64,000 bases of DNA, taken from the NCBI RefSeq assembly GCF_014483895.1, contig NZ_CP059987.1, positions 2,480,001-2,544,000 of the forward strand, read 5' to 3'. The stretch comes from Protaetiibacter sp. SSC-01. Lineage in GTDB: Bacteria > Actinomycetota > Actinomycetes > Actinomycetales > Microbacteriaceae. Positions 1 to 8,231 of this stretch are shown here, in pieces (the stretch's first letter is position 1; each line of letters opens with the position of its first letter). Both the position numbers and the translations under genes were made by a program. The notes under the pieces were generated by a model. That model had not been told where the DNA came from. It searched no databases and was given only the letters and a program-made list of their open reading frames with translations.

Positions 1-1805
1 CCGAGGTTGTCGACGATCTCGCGCAGGCCGGGGTGCTCGCCGCCTCCGAAGTAGAACTGGTTGAGCCAGTCGACGCGCGCCGCCTCGCCGCTGGCGATCT
101 TGTCGAGGTCGTCTTCCATTTCGGCCGTGAAGTCGTACTCCACGAGCTCGCTGAAGTGGTCCTCGAGCAGGCGCACGACGCTGAACGCGATCCAGTTGGG
201 CACGAGCGCCTGGCCACGCGGGGTCACGTAGCCGCGGTCGATGATGGTCGAGATGATCGAGGCGTAGGTCGAGGGGCGTCCGATGCCGAGCTCCTCGAGC
301 GCCTTCACGAGGCTCGCCTCGGTGTAGCGCGGCGGCGGGGTCGTGTCGTGGCCCTTGGCCTGGAGCTCGGCGACCGTGAGCGCCTGGCCCTCCTCGAGCG
401 GCGGCAGCTTGGCGCTCGCCTCGTCGGCGGCGTTGCGCGCCTCGTCGCGACCCTCCTCGTACGCGGCCTGGTAGCCGCGGAAGGTGATGACGGTTCCGGA
501 TGCGGTGAACTCTGCGCGCGCGCCCTCGCCCCCGTCGGCGGCGATCGTGACGGTCGCGGTCGAGCCCTTCGCGTCGGCCATCTGGCTCGCGATGGTGCGC
601 TTCCAGATGAGGTCGTAGAGCTTGAACTCGTCGCCGCGCAGCTGCGAGCTGAGCTCGGCGGGCGTGCGGAAGGTGTCGCCCGAGGGGCGGATGGCCTCGT
701 GGGCCTCCTGCGCGTTCTTCGACTTGGAGGCGTAGACGCGCGGCTTCTCGGGGATCGAGTCGGCGCCGTAGAGCTTGACCGCCTGCGAGCGCGCCGCGTC
801 GATCGCCTGCTGCGAGAGCGTCGTCGAGTCGGTGCGCATGTAGGTGATGTAGCCGTTCTCGTAGAGCGACTGCGCGAGGCTCATGGTCGTGCGCGCCGAG
901 AAGCGCAGCTTGCGCGAGGCCTCCTGCTGGAGGGTCGACGTCGTGAACGGTGCGGCGGGGCGACGCGAGTACGGCTTCGTCTCGAGCTTCGCGACGGTGA
1001 ACGTCGCGGTGTCCGCGCGCAGCGCGTCGACGAGGGTGTCGGCGGCGCGCTCGTCGAGCGCCACGACATCCGCCTTGAGCTTGCCGGCGTCGTCGAAGTC
1101 GCCGCCCTGGGCGATGCGCTTGCCCTCCAATCGGGCGAGGCGCGCGGTGAAGGAGGAGTCGGCGTCGGCGGCGGCGAGCTCGGCCGTGAGGTCCCAGTAG
1201 TTCGCCGAGACGAACGCGAGGCGCTCGCGCTCACGGTCGACGACGAGGCGCGTCGCGGCGGACTGCACGCGGCCGGCCGAGAGCCCCGGACCGACCTTGC
1301 GCCACAGCACAGGCGAGATCTCGAAGCCGTAGAGGCGGTCGAGGATGCGGCGGGTCTCCTGCGCGTCGACGAGGGCGGTGTCGATCTCGCGGGTGTTCTG
1401 CTCGGCGCGCTGGATGGCGTCCTTGGTGATCTCGTGGAACACCATGCGCTTGACGGGCACCTTGGGCTTGAGCACCTCGAGCAGGTGCCACGCGATGGCC
1501 TCCCCCTCGCGGTCTTCATCCGTTGCGAGGTAGAGCTCGTCGGCTTCTTTGAGCGCGCGCTTGAGCTCGGTGACCGTCTTCTTCTTGCTGTCAGAGACGA
1601 CGTAGTAGGGCTCGAACCCGTTGTCGACGTCGACCGAGAATTTGCCGAGGCTGCCCTTCTTGAGCTCGGGCGGCAGGTCCTTGGTGTCGATGAGGTCGCG
1701 GATGTGCCCGACGGAGGCCTGCACCTCGTATCCGTCGCCGAGGTACTGCGCGATCGTGCGCGCCTTCGCGGGCGACTCGACGATCACGAGCTTCTTCGTG
1801 GGCAC
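1..1805 (-). CDS. topA: DNA topoisomerase I, N-terminal ~600 residues (3' end outside window)
   Basis: Type IA topoisomerase, which relaxes negative supercoils by cutting one strand through a tyrosine. The visible protein opens with a TOPRIM domain: VIVESPAKA with Glu10, then DEDREGEA with Asp96 and Asp98. The active-site motif GYITYMRTDS puts the catalytic tyrosine near residue 322. The start is a GTG at 1805, preceded by GGAAGG about 8 bases upstream; no better in-frame start fits the conserved TKKLVIVESP beginning. The gene runs off the left edge, so the C-terminal zinc or basic-tail domains cannot be judged. The TadE-like genes lie upstream on the same strand, an arrangement usual in actinobacteria. 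Confidence 0.97.
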   Translation of the reverse strand, partial: MPTKKLVIVESPAKARTIAQYLGDGYEVQASVGHIRDLIDTKDLPPELKKGSLGKFSVDVDNGFEPYYVVSDSKKKTVTELKRALKEADELYLATDEDREGEAIAWHLLEVLKPKVPVKRMVFHEITKDAIQRAEQNTREIDTALVDAQETRRILDRLYGFEISPVLWRKVGPGLSAGRVQSAATRLVVDRERERLAFVSANYWDLTAELAAADADSSFTARLARLEGKRIAQGGDFDDAGKLKADVVALDERAADTLVDALRADTATFTVAKLETKPYSRRPAAPFTTSTLQQEASRKLRFSARTTMSLAQSLYENGYITYMRTDSTTLSQQAIDAARSQAVKLYGADSIPEKPRVYASKSKNAQEAHEAIRPSGDTFRTPAELSSQLRGDEFKLYDLIWKRTIASQMADAKGSTATVTIAADGGEGARAEFTASGTVITFRGYQAAYEEGRDEARNAADEASAKLPPLEEGQALTVAELQAKGHDTTPPPRYTEASLVKALEELGIGRPSTYASIISTIIDRGYVTPRGQALVPNWIAFSVVRLLEDHFSELVEYDFTAEMEDDLDKIASGEAARVDWLNQFYFGGGEHPGLREIVDNL

Positions 1806-1904
1806 TCCGTGTTTCCTTCCGTAGATCCGAGGCACACCATACACACACAGTCAGGGCGTCGCCTCGCGCTGTCTCGGGTCTTTGGTCCCGGATGCGGCGC
1901 GCCC

Positions 1905-2306
1905 CTACGGGGCGGGTCCGGCCCGCGAATCCGCCGTGATCACGACTCCCGCGAGCTCGAGCCTCGTCTCGACGACCACCTCTGCGCCCTCGACGCGGCA
2001 TCCGGCGAGGGCCACGCGATGCGCTGCGGCCACCCGCGCGGCGAGAGCGCACGGCTCGCCCGCGACGGCGCCGAGGAGCGCGTCGGCTGCCGCGAGGGCG
2101 GCTCCGTCGGCAGCGGCGACGACGCGCTGTCGCGTGGTGAGCGCGCCTCCGAGCGCGACGACCGCGAGCGCGCACATGACGGTCGCGGCGACGAGCGCGA
2201 GCGCCGTGATGCCGCCGGCGCCGCGGTCGGTGGCGAGCCAGCCGAGGAACCGGTCGCCGGCACCCGGGCGCGGGCGACGCGGGGGCCGGCGGTGTCGCGA
2301 CCGCAT
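1905..2306 (-). CDS. TadE-like protein of the helicase/secretion neighbourhood type (Rv3654c-like)
   Basis: A 133-residue protein with an arginine-rich N-terminus and one hydrophobic segment (GGITALALVAATVMCALAVV). This is followed by the TRQRVVAAADGAALAAAD stretch typical of TadE-like minor pilins encoded next to tad genes and topA in actinobacteria. It probably sits in the membrane and takes part in Flp-type pilus assembly or a related secretion device; that role is inferred from context. The ATG at 2306 overlaps the TGA of the gene before it (ATGA), so translation is coupled. A longer frame starting at 2399 is less likely because it would overlap deeply with the upstream gene. Confidence 0.75.
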   Translation of the reverse strand: MRSRHRRPPRRPRPGAGDRFLGWLATDRGAGGITALALVAATVMCALAVVALGGALTTRQRVVAAADGAALAAADALLGAVAGEPCALAARVAAAHRVALAGCRVEGAEVVVETRLELAGVVITADSRAGPAP

Positions 2307-2656
2307 CAGCGTCCTCCGTCGAGAGCGCAGCTGCTCGCGACGAGCGTCAGTCCGGCGACCGCCGCGGGGCCGCGGGCGGCCGCCTCGAGCCGTGCGCACA
2401 CGAGCCCGTCAGATCGGGACACCGAGACGGATGCGCCCGACGCCGCGCGTGCGACACGGCCCGCCACGGCGCCCGGCGCCTCTCCCCTGCCGTAGCCGCG
2501 TGCCGCATCCGCTGCCGCATCCTGCAGCCGCAGCTGCTGCGCGCCGACGCCGATCGCGCCCACGCACACCGCGAGCACGAGCGCGACGGCGGGGAACGCG
2601 ACGGCGAACTCCGCCGCGGCGGCCCCCTCGTCGTCAGCCGCCGAACGCGAGCGCAT
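2306..2656 (-). CDS. TadE family protein
   Basis: A 116-residue protein beginning with a short charged leader (RSRSAADDEGAAAAEFAVAFP) and then one membrane helix. The DEGAAAAEFAVAFP segment is the class III prepilin-like signature of TadE/TadG pseudopilins. It is followed by a soluble tail containing two cysteines. It is likely a minor pilin of the tad system. The start lies 23 bases inside the 3' end of the DUF4244 gene and the stop overlaps the next start, so the three genes form one translationally coupled string. Family membership is read from the motif; the function in this organism is inferred. Confidence 0.8.
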   Translation of the reverse strand: MRSRSAADDEGAAAAEFAVAFPAVALVLAVCVGAIGVGAQQLRLQDAAADAARGYGRGEAPGAVAGRVARAASGASVSVSRSDGLVCARLEAAARGPAAVAGLTLVASSCALDGGR

Positions 2657-2822
2657 CGCGCACGAGGTCGGTGAGGATCTGCTGCACCTCCGCCGAGCGC
2701 AGGATGACCACGAGCAGGCCGGCGAAGCCGACCGCCGCCATGATCGTGATCGCGTACTCGGCGGTCGCGGCGCCCTCGTCTCGCCGCATGCGGTTCGCGA
2801 GCCGCTTCATCCGGGTTCCCAT
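2634..2822 (-). CDS. DUF4244 family Flp pilin-like protein
   Basis: A 62-residue protein with a basic N-terminus (KRLANRMRRDEG) and the prepilin-like motif DEGAATAEYAITIMAAVGFAG leading into one hydrophobic helix, as in DUF4244/Flp proteins of actinobacterial tad clusters. It is the best candidate for the major pilin subunit. The ATG at 2822 has AGAGGA eight bases upstream; an in-frame start at 2858 would add residues without family support. A repeat array and about 450 bases separate it from the upstream tad membrane gene, so it may have its own promoter. Confidence 0.82.
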   Translation of the reverse strand: MGTRMKRLANRMRRDEGAATAEYAITIMAAVGFAGLLVVILRSAEVQQILTDLVRDALAFGG

Positions 2823-2985
2823 GGGATTCCTCTTATCTGTCGTGGATGGCGCGCCCACACCCCATGCTCATCGAGTCGCCACCGCCCCGCGCCGCCGCAT
2901 CCCACATCCGTGGACGCCCCCGCGTCGTGCCCCCTGTTGACGACCGGCCCGCGCACCCGTCCGCCGCCGCAAGGCAGCTTTTTCG

Positions 2986-3240
2986 CTGTTTTGCAGGAGT
3001 TGCGCTGTTGTGCAGGAGCCCCGCCGTTATGCAGGAGTCCCGCGGTTGCGCAGGAGCTGACTGTTGTGCAGGACTTCCGAGCGCGCACCCTGGCGCAACC
3101 CCCGGCTTTACGGCGCGCTCGCGCGACCCTCCTGCACAACAGCGCGAGGTTCCTGCACAACGGCCCAACTCCTGCACAACAGCGCGAGGTTCCTGCACAA
3201 CAGCGGGACTCCTGCACAACGGCCCGACTCCTGCACAACG
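2986..3240. repeat. Inverted array of 11 short repeats, GTTGTGCAGGA and its complement
   Basis: Five copies of the core GCAGGA (usually within GTTGTGCAGGAG) start at 2993, 3012, 3031, 3050 and 3068. Six copies of the complement TCCTGCACAAC start at 3130, 3151, 3170, 3191, 3210 and 3229. Spacing is 18-21 bases, and the two arms face each other across about 55 bases. The array fills most of the gap between the TadB/C-like gene and the DUF4244 gene. The rest of the gap (2823-2985 and 3241-3276) shows no gene. Confidence 0.9.
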
Positions 3241-3276
3241 GGTTCGGCACGGGGAGCGGTGTCGACGCCCCCGCGC

Positions 3277-4248
3277 TCAGAACGCGGCGAGCGCCCCGCG
3301 GAGGATGCCGATCATGAGCGGCACGACGCCGAGCAGCACGAACGCGGGGAGGAAGCAGACCCCGAGCGGGGCGAGCAGGCGGGAGCCGAGCAGCGCCGCG
3401 CGGCGCAGCACGTCGGCGAGGGCGCGGCGTCGGGCACGAGCGGCCTCCGCGCGGAGGAGCGCCGCCGCCGGCACGCCGGCGCGAGCGGCGAAGTCGAGGG
3501 TCGCGCGGGCGTCGGCCACCGGCGCGTCGAGCCCGCAACGGGCGGCGGCGCGCTCGACCCGCCGCTGCGCGGCATCCGGAGCCGCCCCACCCGACATCGC
3601 GAGCGCGAGCAGCTCGTGCCCGAGGCCGGCGAGCGGATCGGTCACGCGCGCGGCCGCGACGAGCCGTCGGTTCCAGCGGATGCCGGCCGCGAGAGCGGCG
3701 GCACCGAGCGCCGCGGAGACCGCACCCGGCACCGTGCCGACGACGACCCCGACCGGGTCGGCACCGATGAGCAGCGCGAGAGCCACCCCGGCGAGCGGCA
3801 GCAGCGCGACGATGCGCGCCGTCGCGAGCGGGCCCGCGAGAGCGAGGTCGACCTGGCGATCCGCGTCGGCGAGTGCGCGGAGCGTCTCGGCGGCGCGTTC
3901 GAGCACGCCCGCAAGGGGTGCACCCGTCTCGGTCGCGACCGCCCAGCACACCGCGAGGTACCGCCAGCCGCGGCGCACCTCGTCCGTGGAGCCGCCCGTC
4001 GCGCTCACGATCGTCTCGGGCGCGTCGAGCGGGCTTCCGCGGGCGGCAGCGGCGGTGAGCTGCGGGGAGTCGTCGAGCAGCCGCAGTGCTGCCATCGGCT
4101 CGAGGCCCGCGGCGAGCAGCACGGCGAGGCGGTGCACGGCGTCGGCTGTCTCGTCGAGCGCCGCGCCCGGTTCCTCGCGCGCCGCACGGCCCGGCAGCGC
4201 GCGAGCCATGACCTCGAGGCCCGGCAACACGCGGCGCGCCGCGGTCAC
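3277..4248 (-). CDS. Type II/tad secretion system F-domain membrane protein (TadB/TadC-like, possibly fused)
   Basis: A 323-residue membrane protein. The first half has an F-domain-like segment (DETADAVHRLAVLLAAGLEPMAALRLL), followed by two helices near LATARIVALLPLAGVALALLIG and GAVSAALGAAALAAGI. A second repeat of the same kind (DPLAGLGHELLALAMSGG) ends in helices near LAPLGVCFLPAFVLLGVVPLM. Mycobacterial clusters carry separate TadB and TadC genes; here a single gene seems to supply both halves, which I infer from the repeated layout. The protein would form the inner-membrane platform for the TadA ATPase. The GTG start overlaps the tadA TGA (GTGA), and GGAGGT lies just upstream inside tadA. 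Confidence 0.82.
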   Translation of the reverse strand: MTAARRVLPGLEVMARALPGRAAREEPGAALDETADAVHRLAVLLAAGLEPMAALRLLDDSPQLTAAAARGSPLDAPETIVSATGGSTDEVRRGWRYLAVCWAVATETGAPLAGVLERAAETLRALADADRQVDLALAGPLATARIVALLPLAGVALALLIGADPVGVVVGTVPGAVSAALGAAALAAGIRWNRRLVAAARVTDPLAGLGHELLALAMSGGAAPDAAQRRVERAAARCGLDAPVADARATLDFAARAGVPAAALLRAEAARARRRALADVLRRAALLGSRLLAPLGVCFLPAFVLLGVVPLMIGILRGALAAF

Positions 4249-5246
4249 GACACCTCCGCGACGAGCCGTCCGTGCGACCCGAGCCGCAGCCGCCCCACCT
4301 CTGCGAGCACCCGCGCACCATCCGGGCCGCGGGCGACATGCAGCACGGCGTCGATCGCGCTGACCGCCTGGCGGGCGAGCGCGGCATCCGTCCACCCCGC
4401 GAGCGCTCCGAGCGCCTCCAACCGCGCGGGCACGTCGGCGAGCGAGTTGGCATGCAGGGTGCCCGCGCCGCCGTCGTGACCGGTGTTGAGAGCGGTGAGC
4501 AGCTCGCGCAGCTCGGCACCGCGGCACTCCCCCACCACGAGGCGGTCGGGCCGCATGCGCAGGGCCTCGCGCACGAGCCGCTCGAGGCCGACGGCACCCG
4601 CACCCTCGAGGTTGGGCTGTCGCGCCTCGAGGCGGATGACGTGCGGATGATCGACGCGCAGCTCGGCGACGTCCTCCACGAGCACGATGCGCTCGTGCGG
4701 ACCCGCCGCAGCGAGGAGCGCGCCGAGCAGCGTCGTCTTGCCCGCGCCGGCCGCCCCGGTCACGAGCACATTGGCGCGCCGCGCCACAAGGGCCTCGACG
4801 GCCGCGCGCTCGACGCGCGCGAACATCCCCTCCGCCGCGAGCGCGCCGAGGTCGAAGCGCGCGATGCGCGGCAGCCGGATCGACAGCACCGCGGCATCCG
4901 GAGACACCGGCGGCAGCACCCCGTGCACGCGGATGCCGCCCCCGATGCGCACGTCGGTCGCCGGCGCGGCCTCGTCGAGGTGCCGCCCGCCCGCGGCGAC
5001 GAGCCGTACCGCGAGCTCGCGGGCCTCCCCCGGTGGGATGCGGATGCGGGGCTCACGTCGCGCGCCCGCGCCGCGGTCGACCCACACCGAGCCGTCGGGG
5101 TTCACGAAGACGTCGGTCGCCGCCGGGTCGACGACGAAAGGCGCGAGCGGACCGAAGACGGCCGCGTCGGGGATCGCTCGTTCGCCGGGGTGCACCCCTC
5201 GAGGATGCGCCCGCGGAACCCCCCGCGAACGGGCCGGGCACGGCAT
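4245..5246 (-). CDS. tadA: TadA/CpaF-type secretion ATPase
   Basis: Hexameric secretion ATPase that powers assembly of the Flp-like pilins encoded downstream. The sequence shows Walker A GAAGAGKTT (about residues 163-171), a VLVEDVAEL Asp box, Walker B RLVVGECRG and the His box GHDGGAGTLHAN (about 254-266). All are diagnostic of the CpaF branch. The N-terminal domain (GPLAPFVVDPAATDVFVN, then VWVDRG) is also typical. The start is uncertain: ATG 5246 is chosen because homology-like sequence begins just after it, but no clear ribosome site is visible and a GTG near 5219 or 5195 is possible. First gene of the tad operon. Confidence 0.88.
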   Translation of the reverse strand: MPCPARSRGVPRAHPRGVHPGERAIPDAAVFGPLAPFVVDPAATDVFVNPDGSVWVDRGAGARREPRIRIPPGEARELAVRLVAAGGRHLDEAAPATDVRIGGGIRVHGVLPPVSPDAAVLSIRLPRIARFDLGALAAEGMFARVERAAVEALVARRANVLVTGAAGAGKTTLLGALLAAAGPHERIVLVEDVAELRVDHPHVIRLEARQPNLEGAGAVGLERLVREALRMRPDRLVVGECRGAELRELLTALNTGHDGGAGTLHANSLADVPARLEALGALAGWTDAALARQAVSAIDAVLHVARGPDGARVLAEVGRLRLGSHGRLVAEVS

Positions 5247-5328
5247 CCGGGGACAGCGCGAGACCCCGCCCACGGAGGAGGAGGGGAACCCGGATCGGGC
5301 GACCGCTAAGGCGCCGGTTAAACGGAGG

Positions 5329-5400
5329 GGCGGCGCCCAGTTGGGGGGAAATGGGCGCCGCCACAGCAGTGCGACGAATGGGGGGAATCGGGGCACTGCG
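5329..5400. other. Two adjacent hairpins with similar G/C-run loops in the tadA-acs gap
   Basis: GGCGGCGCCCA (5329-5339) pairs with TGGGCGCCGCC (5352-5362) around a 12-base loop. Next to it GCAGTGC and GCACTGC (about 5366-5400) pair around a longer loop. Both loops carry a run of six G on the + strand followed by AA (six C on the tadA-sense strand). They lie about 80-150 bases upstream of tadA, where its leader RNA would be. The rest of 5247-5636 holds no gene; TAGGAT near 5563 may be the acs -10 element. Confidence 0.5.
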
Positions 5401-5636
5401 AAATCCGAGAGGTTACGCTCGGTGCCCCAGAGTCTACTGCATGGGTGCCCCATCGCAATGGGAAATTAAGGCCCCCTCGGGCCCCGCATCCGCTCGTCCT
5501 CACCGTCGCCACCGCTGACCGACGGCGGCACCTGCAACACGCGGACACGTCCCCTGCGCGTGGTTAGGATCGGGAGCGTTCACCGGAGAACCCGCGCGAC
5601 TACCAGGCACGGTCGCGAATCGACACAAGGATGATG

Positions 5637-7616
5637 ATGTCCCAGAACTCGATCGACAGCCTGCTCACCGAGACCCGCCGCTTCGCGCCGAGTCCCGAGT
5701 TCGCCGCGACCCGCGTCGCCGGCCCTGAGCTCTACAAAAACGCCGCCGCCGACCGGCTCGCCTACTGGGGCGACCGGGCGCGTGAGCTGCACTGGCACAA
5801 GCCCTTCGAGACCGTGCTCGACTGGAGCAATCCGCCCTTCGCGAAGTGGTTCGCCGACGGCAAGCTCAACGTCGCCTACAACTGCCTCGACCGCCACGTG
5901 CTCTCAGGGCTCGGCGACCGCGTCGCCATCCACTGGGAGGGCGAGCCGGGCGACAGCCGCAGCATCACCTACGCCGAGCTGACGGCCGAGGTGAAGCGCG
6001 CCGCGAACGCCCTCGCAGCTCTCGGCGTGACGCAGGGCGACCGCGTCGCCATCTACCTGCCGATGATCCCGGAGGCCGTGGTCGCGATGCTCGCGGTCGC
6101 GCGCCTCGGCGCCATCCACTCGGTCGTCTTCGGCGGCTTCAGCGCCGAGTCGCTGCGCGCCCGCATCGAGGACGCCGAGGCGAAGCTCGTCATCACCGCC
6201 GACGGCGGATACCGCAAGGGCAAGGTCTTCCCGCTCAAGGGCACCGTCGACCAGGCGCTCGAGGGCGAGACGACCGTCGAGCACGTCGTCGTCGTGAAGC
6301 GCGGCGGCAACGACGTCGAGTGGACCGAGGGGCGCGACCTCTGGTGGGACGAGGCCATGGCGGATGCCGACCTCGACCACGAGGCACAGGCCTTCGAGGC
6401 CGAGAACCCGCTCTTCATCCTCTACACCTCGGGCACCACGGGGAAGCCGAAGGGCATCCTGCACACGAGCGGCGGCTACCTCACCCAGGCGGCCGCGACG
6501 CACCACGACGTGTTCGACCTGCACCCCGAGTCGGACGTCTACTGGTGCACGGCCGACATCGGATGGGTCACGGGCCACAGCTACGTCGTCTACGGCCCGC
6601 TCGCGAACGGCGCCACGCAGCTCATGTACGAGGGCACCCCCGACACTCCGCACCCGGGCCGCTGGTGGGAGCTCATCCAGAAGTACGGCGTGACGATCCT
6701 CTACACGGCGCCCACCGCCATCCGCTCGTTCATGAAGACGGGCCGCCAGGTGCCGCAGCAGTTCGACCTGTCGAGCCTGCGGCTGCTCGGCTCGGTGGGC
6801 GAGCCCATCAACCCGGAGGCGTGGATCTGGTACCGCGACGTCATCGGCGGCGGCGAGACGCCCATCGTCGACACGTGGTGGCAGACCGAGACCGGGGCGA
6901 TCATGATCTCGGCGCTGCCGGGCGTCACGACGCTCAAGCCGGGCAGTGCGCAGGTGCCGCAGCCGGGCATCACGATCGACATCCTCGCCGACGACGGCAC
7001 GCGCGTGGACCCGCCGAACGGCGGGCTGCTGACGGTGCGCGAGCCGTGGCCGTCGATGCTGCGCGGCATCTGGGGCGACCCCGACCGCTTCGTGGAGACC
7101 TACTGGGAGAAGTTCCGCGACCACGGGTGGCGCTACTTCGCGGGCGACGGCGCGCACGTCGACGAGGACGGCGACATCTGGCTGCTCGGCCGCATCGACG
7201 ACGTCATGAACGTGTCGGGTCACCGCCTGTCGACCACCGAGATCGAGTCGGCGCTCGTCGGCAACCCGATGGTCGCGGAGGCCGCCGTCGTGGGGGCCTC
7301 GGATGACACCACGGGTCAGGCGGTCGTCGCCTTCGTGATCGTCAAGCAGTCGCACCGCGACGAGCACACCGACGAGGAGTTCGTGCAGCTGCTCAAGGCT
7401 CACGTGGCCCAGGCGATCGGCGCGATCGCCCGCCCGCGCGACATCTTCCTCGTGACGGAGCTGCCGAAGACCCGCTCGGGCAAGATCATGCGCCGCCTGC
7501 TGCGGGATGCCGCGGAGGGCCGCCAGATCGGCGACACGACGACGCTCGCCGACACGATGGTCATGCAGACGATCAGCGACAAGATGCGCGCCCGCGCCGC
7601 GGGCACCGCGAGCTGA
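5637..7616 (+). CDS. acs: Acetyl-CoA synthetase (AMP-forming)
   Basis: Activates acetate to acetyl-CoA through acetyl-AMP in the cytoplasm. About 659 residues, the normal length. The sequence shows the ATP-binding P-loop-like YTSGTTGKPKGI, the adenylate-forming core TWWQTETGAI, the GRIDDVMNVSGHRL hinge motif and the C-terminal KTRSGKIMRR. In the last motif Lys616 is the residue that protein acetylation switches off in this family. Three ATG codons are stacked at 5631-5639; the third is chosen because AAGGA lies five bases before it. Single gene, with its own upstream region and a strong hairpin downstream. Confidence 0.97.
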   Translation: MSQNSIDSLLTETRRFAPSPEFAATRVAGPELYKNAAADRLAYWGDRARELHWHKPFETVLDWSNPPFAKWFADGKLNVAYNCLDRHVLSGLGDRVAIHWEGEPGDSRSITYAELTAEVKRAANALAALGVTQGDRVAIYLPMIPEAVVAMLAVARLGAIHSVVFGGFSAESLRARIEDAEAKLVITADGGYRKGKVFPLKGTVDQALEGETTVEHVVVVKRGGNDVEWTEGRDLWWDEAMADADLDHEAQAFEAENPLFILYTSGTTGKPKGILHTSGGYLTQAAATHHDVFDLHPESDVYWCTADIGWVTGHSYVVYGPLANGATQLMYEGTPDTPHPGRWWELIQKYGVTILYTAPTAIRSFMKTGRQVPQQFDLSSLRLLGSVGEPINPEAWIWYRDVIGGGETPIVDTWWQTETGAIMISALPGVTTLKPGSAQVPQPGITIDILADDGTRVDPPNGGLLTVREPWPSMLRGIWGDPDRFVETYWEKFRDHGWRYFAGDGAHVDEDGDIWLLGRIDDVMNVSGHRLSTTEIESALVGNPMVAEAAVVGASDDTTGQAVVAFVIVKQSHRDEHTDEEFVQLLKAHVAQAIGAIARPRDIFLVTELPKTRSGKIMRRLLRDAAEGRQIGDTTTLADTMVMQTISDKMRARAAGTAS

Positions 7617-7622
7617 CGCGGG

Positions 7623-7665
7623 CTGGTTTCGACACGCCGCTCCGCGGCTACTCAACCAGCGGGAG
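7623..7665. repeat. Dispersed palindromic (REP-like) element
   Basis: GGCTGGTTTCGACACGC, a short GC-rich centre, then GGCTACTCAACCAGC. The outer ends CTGGTT/AACCAG are complementary, so the element folds into an imperfect hairpin. The same family is seen at 19215-20083 and 31909-31947. It lies just after acs, in the gap towards ridA. Confidence 0.75.
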
Positions 7666-7691
7666 TTCGCAGAGCTGACGCGAGCGAAGAA

Positions 7692-7754
7692 GGGGGCGGC
7701 GCTTCCTCTCGAGACATTCCTGTCTCATGGATCGGGGAAGGCGCCGCCCCTTTC
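7692..7754. terminator. Long nested hairpin between convergent acs and ridA
   Basis: GGGGGCGGCGCTTCC pairs with GGAAGGCGCCGCCCC, which is followed by TTT. Inside the loop is a second perfect hairpin, GAGACA-TTCC-TGTCTC. Its position between convergent genes and its strength fit a bidirectional terminator. Confidence 0.75.
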
Positions 7755-7772
7755 GAAGCGACCCGCGCAGAC

Positions 7773-8231
7773 CTACGCGAACTCGAGCACCAGCTCCACC
7801 TCGACCGGCGCGTCGAGCGGCAGCACCGCGACGCCCACGGCCGAGCGGGCGTGCGTGCCGGCCTCGCCGAAGATCTCGCCGAGCAGCTCGGATGCGCCGT
7901 TGACGACGCCGGGCTGGCCCGTGAAGTCGGGAGCGGATGCGACGAAGCCGACGACCTTGACGACCTTCGTCACGCGGTCGAGCGAGCCGATGACGCTCTC
8001 GGCCGCGGCGAGCGCGTTGAGCGCGCAGACGCGAGCGAACTCCTTCGCCTCGTCGGCCCCGACCTCCGCGCCGACCTTGCCGGTCGCGGGCAGGACGCCG
8101 CCGATCATGGGCAGCTGGCCCGCCGTGTAGACGAGGTTGCCGCTGATCTGCGCCGGCACGTAGGCGGCGACGGGCGGGACGACGGGCGGCAGCGCGAGGC
8201 CCAGCTCGGCGAGACGGTCTTCGATGCTCAT
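7773..8231 (-). CDS. RidA family protein
   Basis: A 152-residue protein of the YjgF/YER057c/RidA family. Members hydrolyse reactive enamine/imine intermediates released by PLP enzymes; this copy has the longer VPPVAAYVPAQISGNLVYTAGQLPM entry typical of one subgroup. It also has the conserved ending SAVGVAVLPLDAPVEVELVLEFA. The ATG at 8231 overlaps the TGA of the upstream DUF4177 gene (ATGA), and GGAGAG lies six bases before it inside that gene. The exact substrate is unknown. It is transcribed towards acs and ends before the nested hairpin. Confidence 0.9.
   Translation of the reverse strand: MSIEDRLAELGLALPPVVPPVAAYVPAQISGNLVYTAGQLPMIGGVLPATGKVGAEVGADEAKEFARVCALNALAAAESVIGSLDRVTKVVKVVGFVASAPDFTGQPGVVNGASELLGEIFGEAGTHARSAVGVAVLPLDAPVEVELVLEFA

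Noticed and set aside
33-2495. Very long + strand reading frame opposite topA and the TadE genes
   Set aside because: The minus-strand frame shows clear topoisomerase and TadE motifs, while this frame is a low-complexity Arg/Leu/Val shadow caused by high G+C at third positions.
2986-3240. CRISPR array
   Set aside because: Repeats are only about 11 bases, spacing is 18-21 bases, the two halves are in opposite orientation and there are no cas genes.
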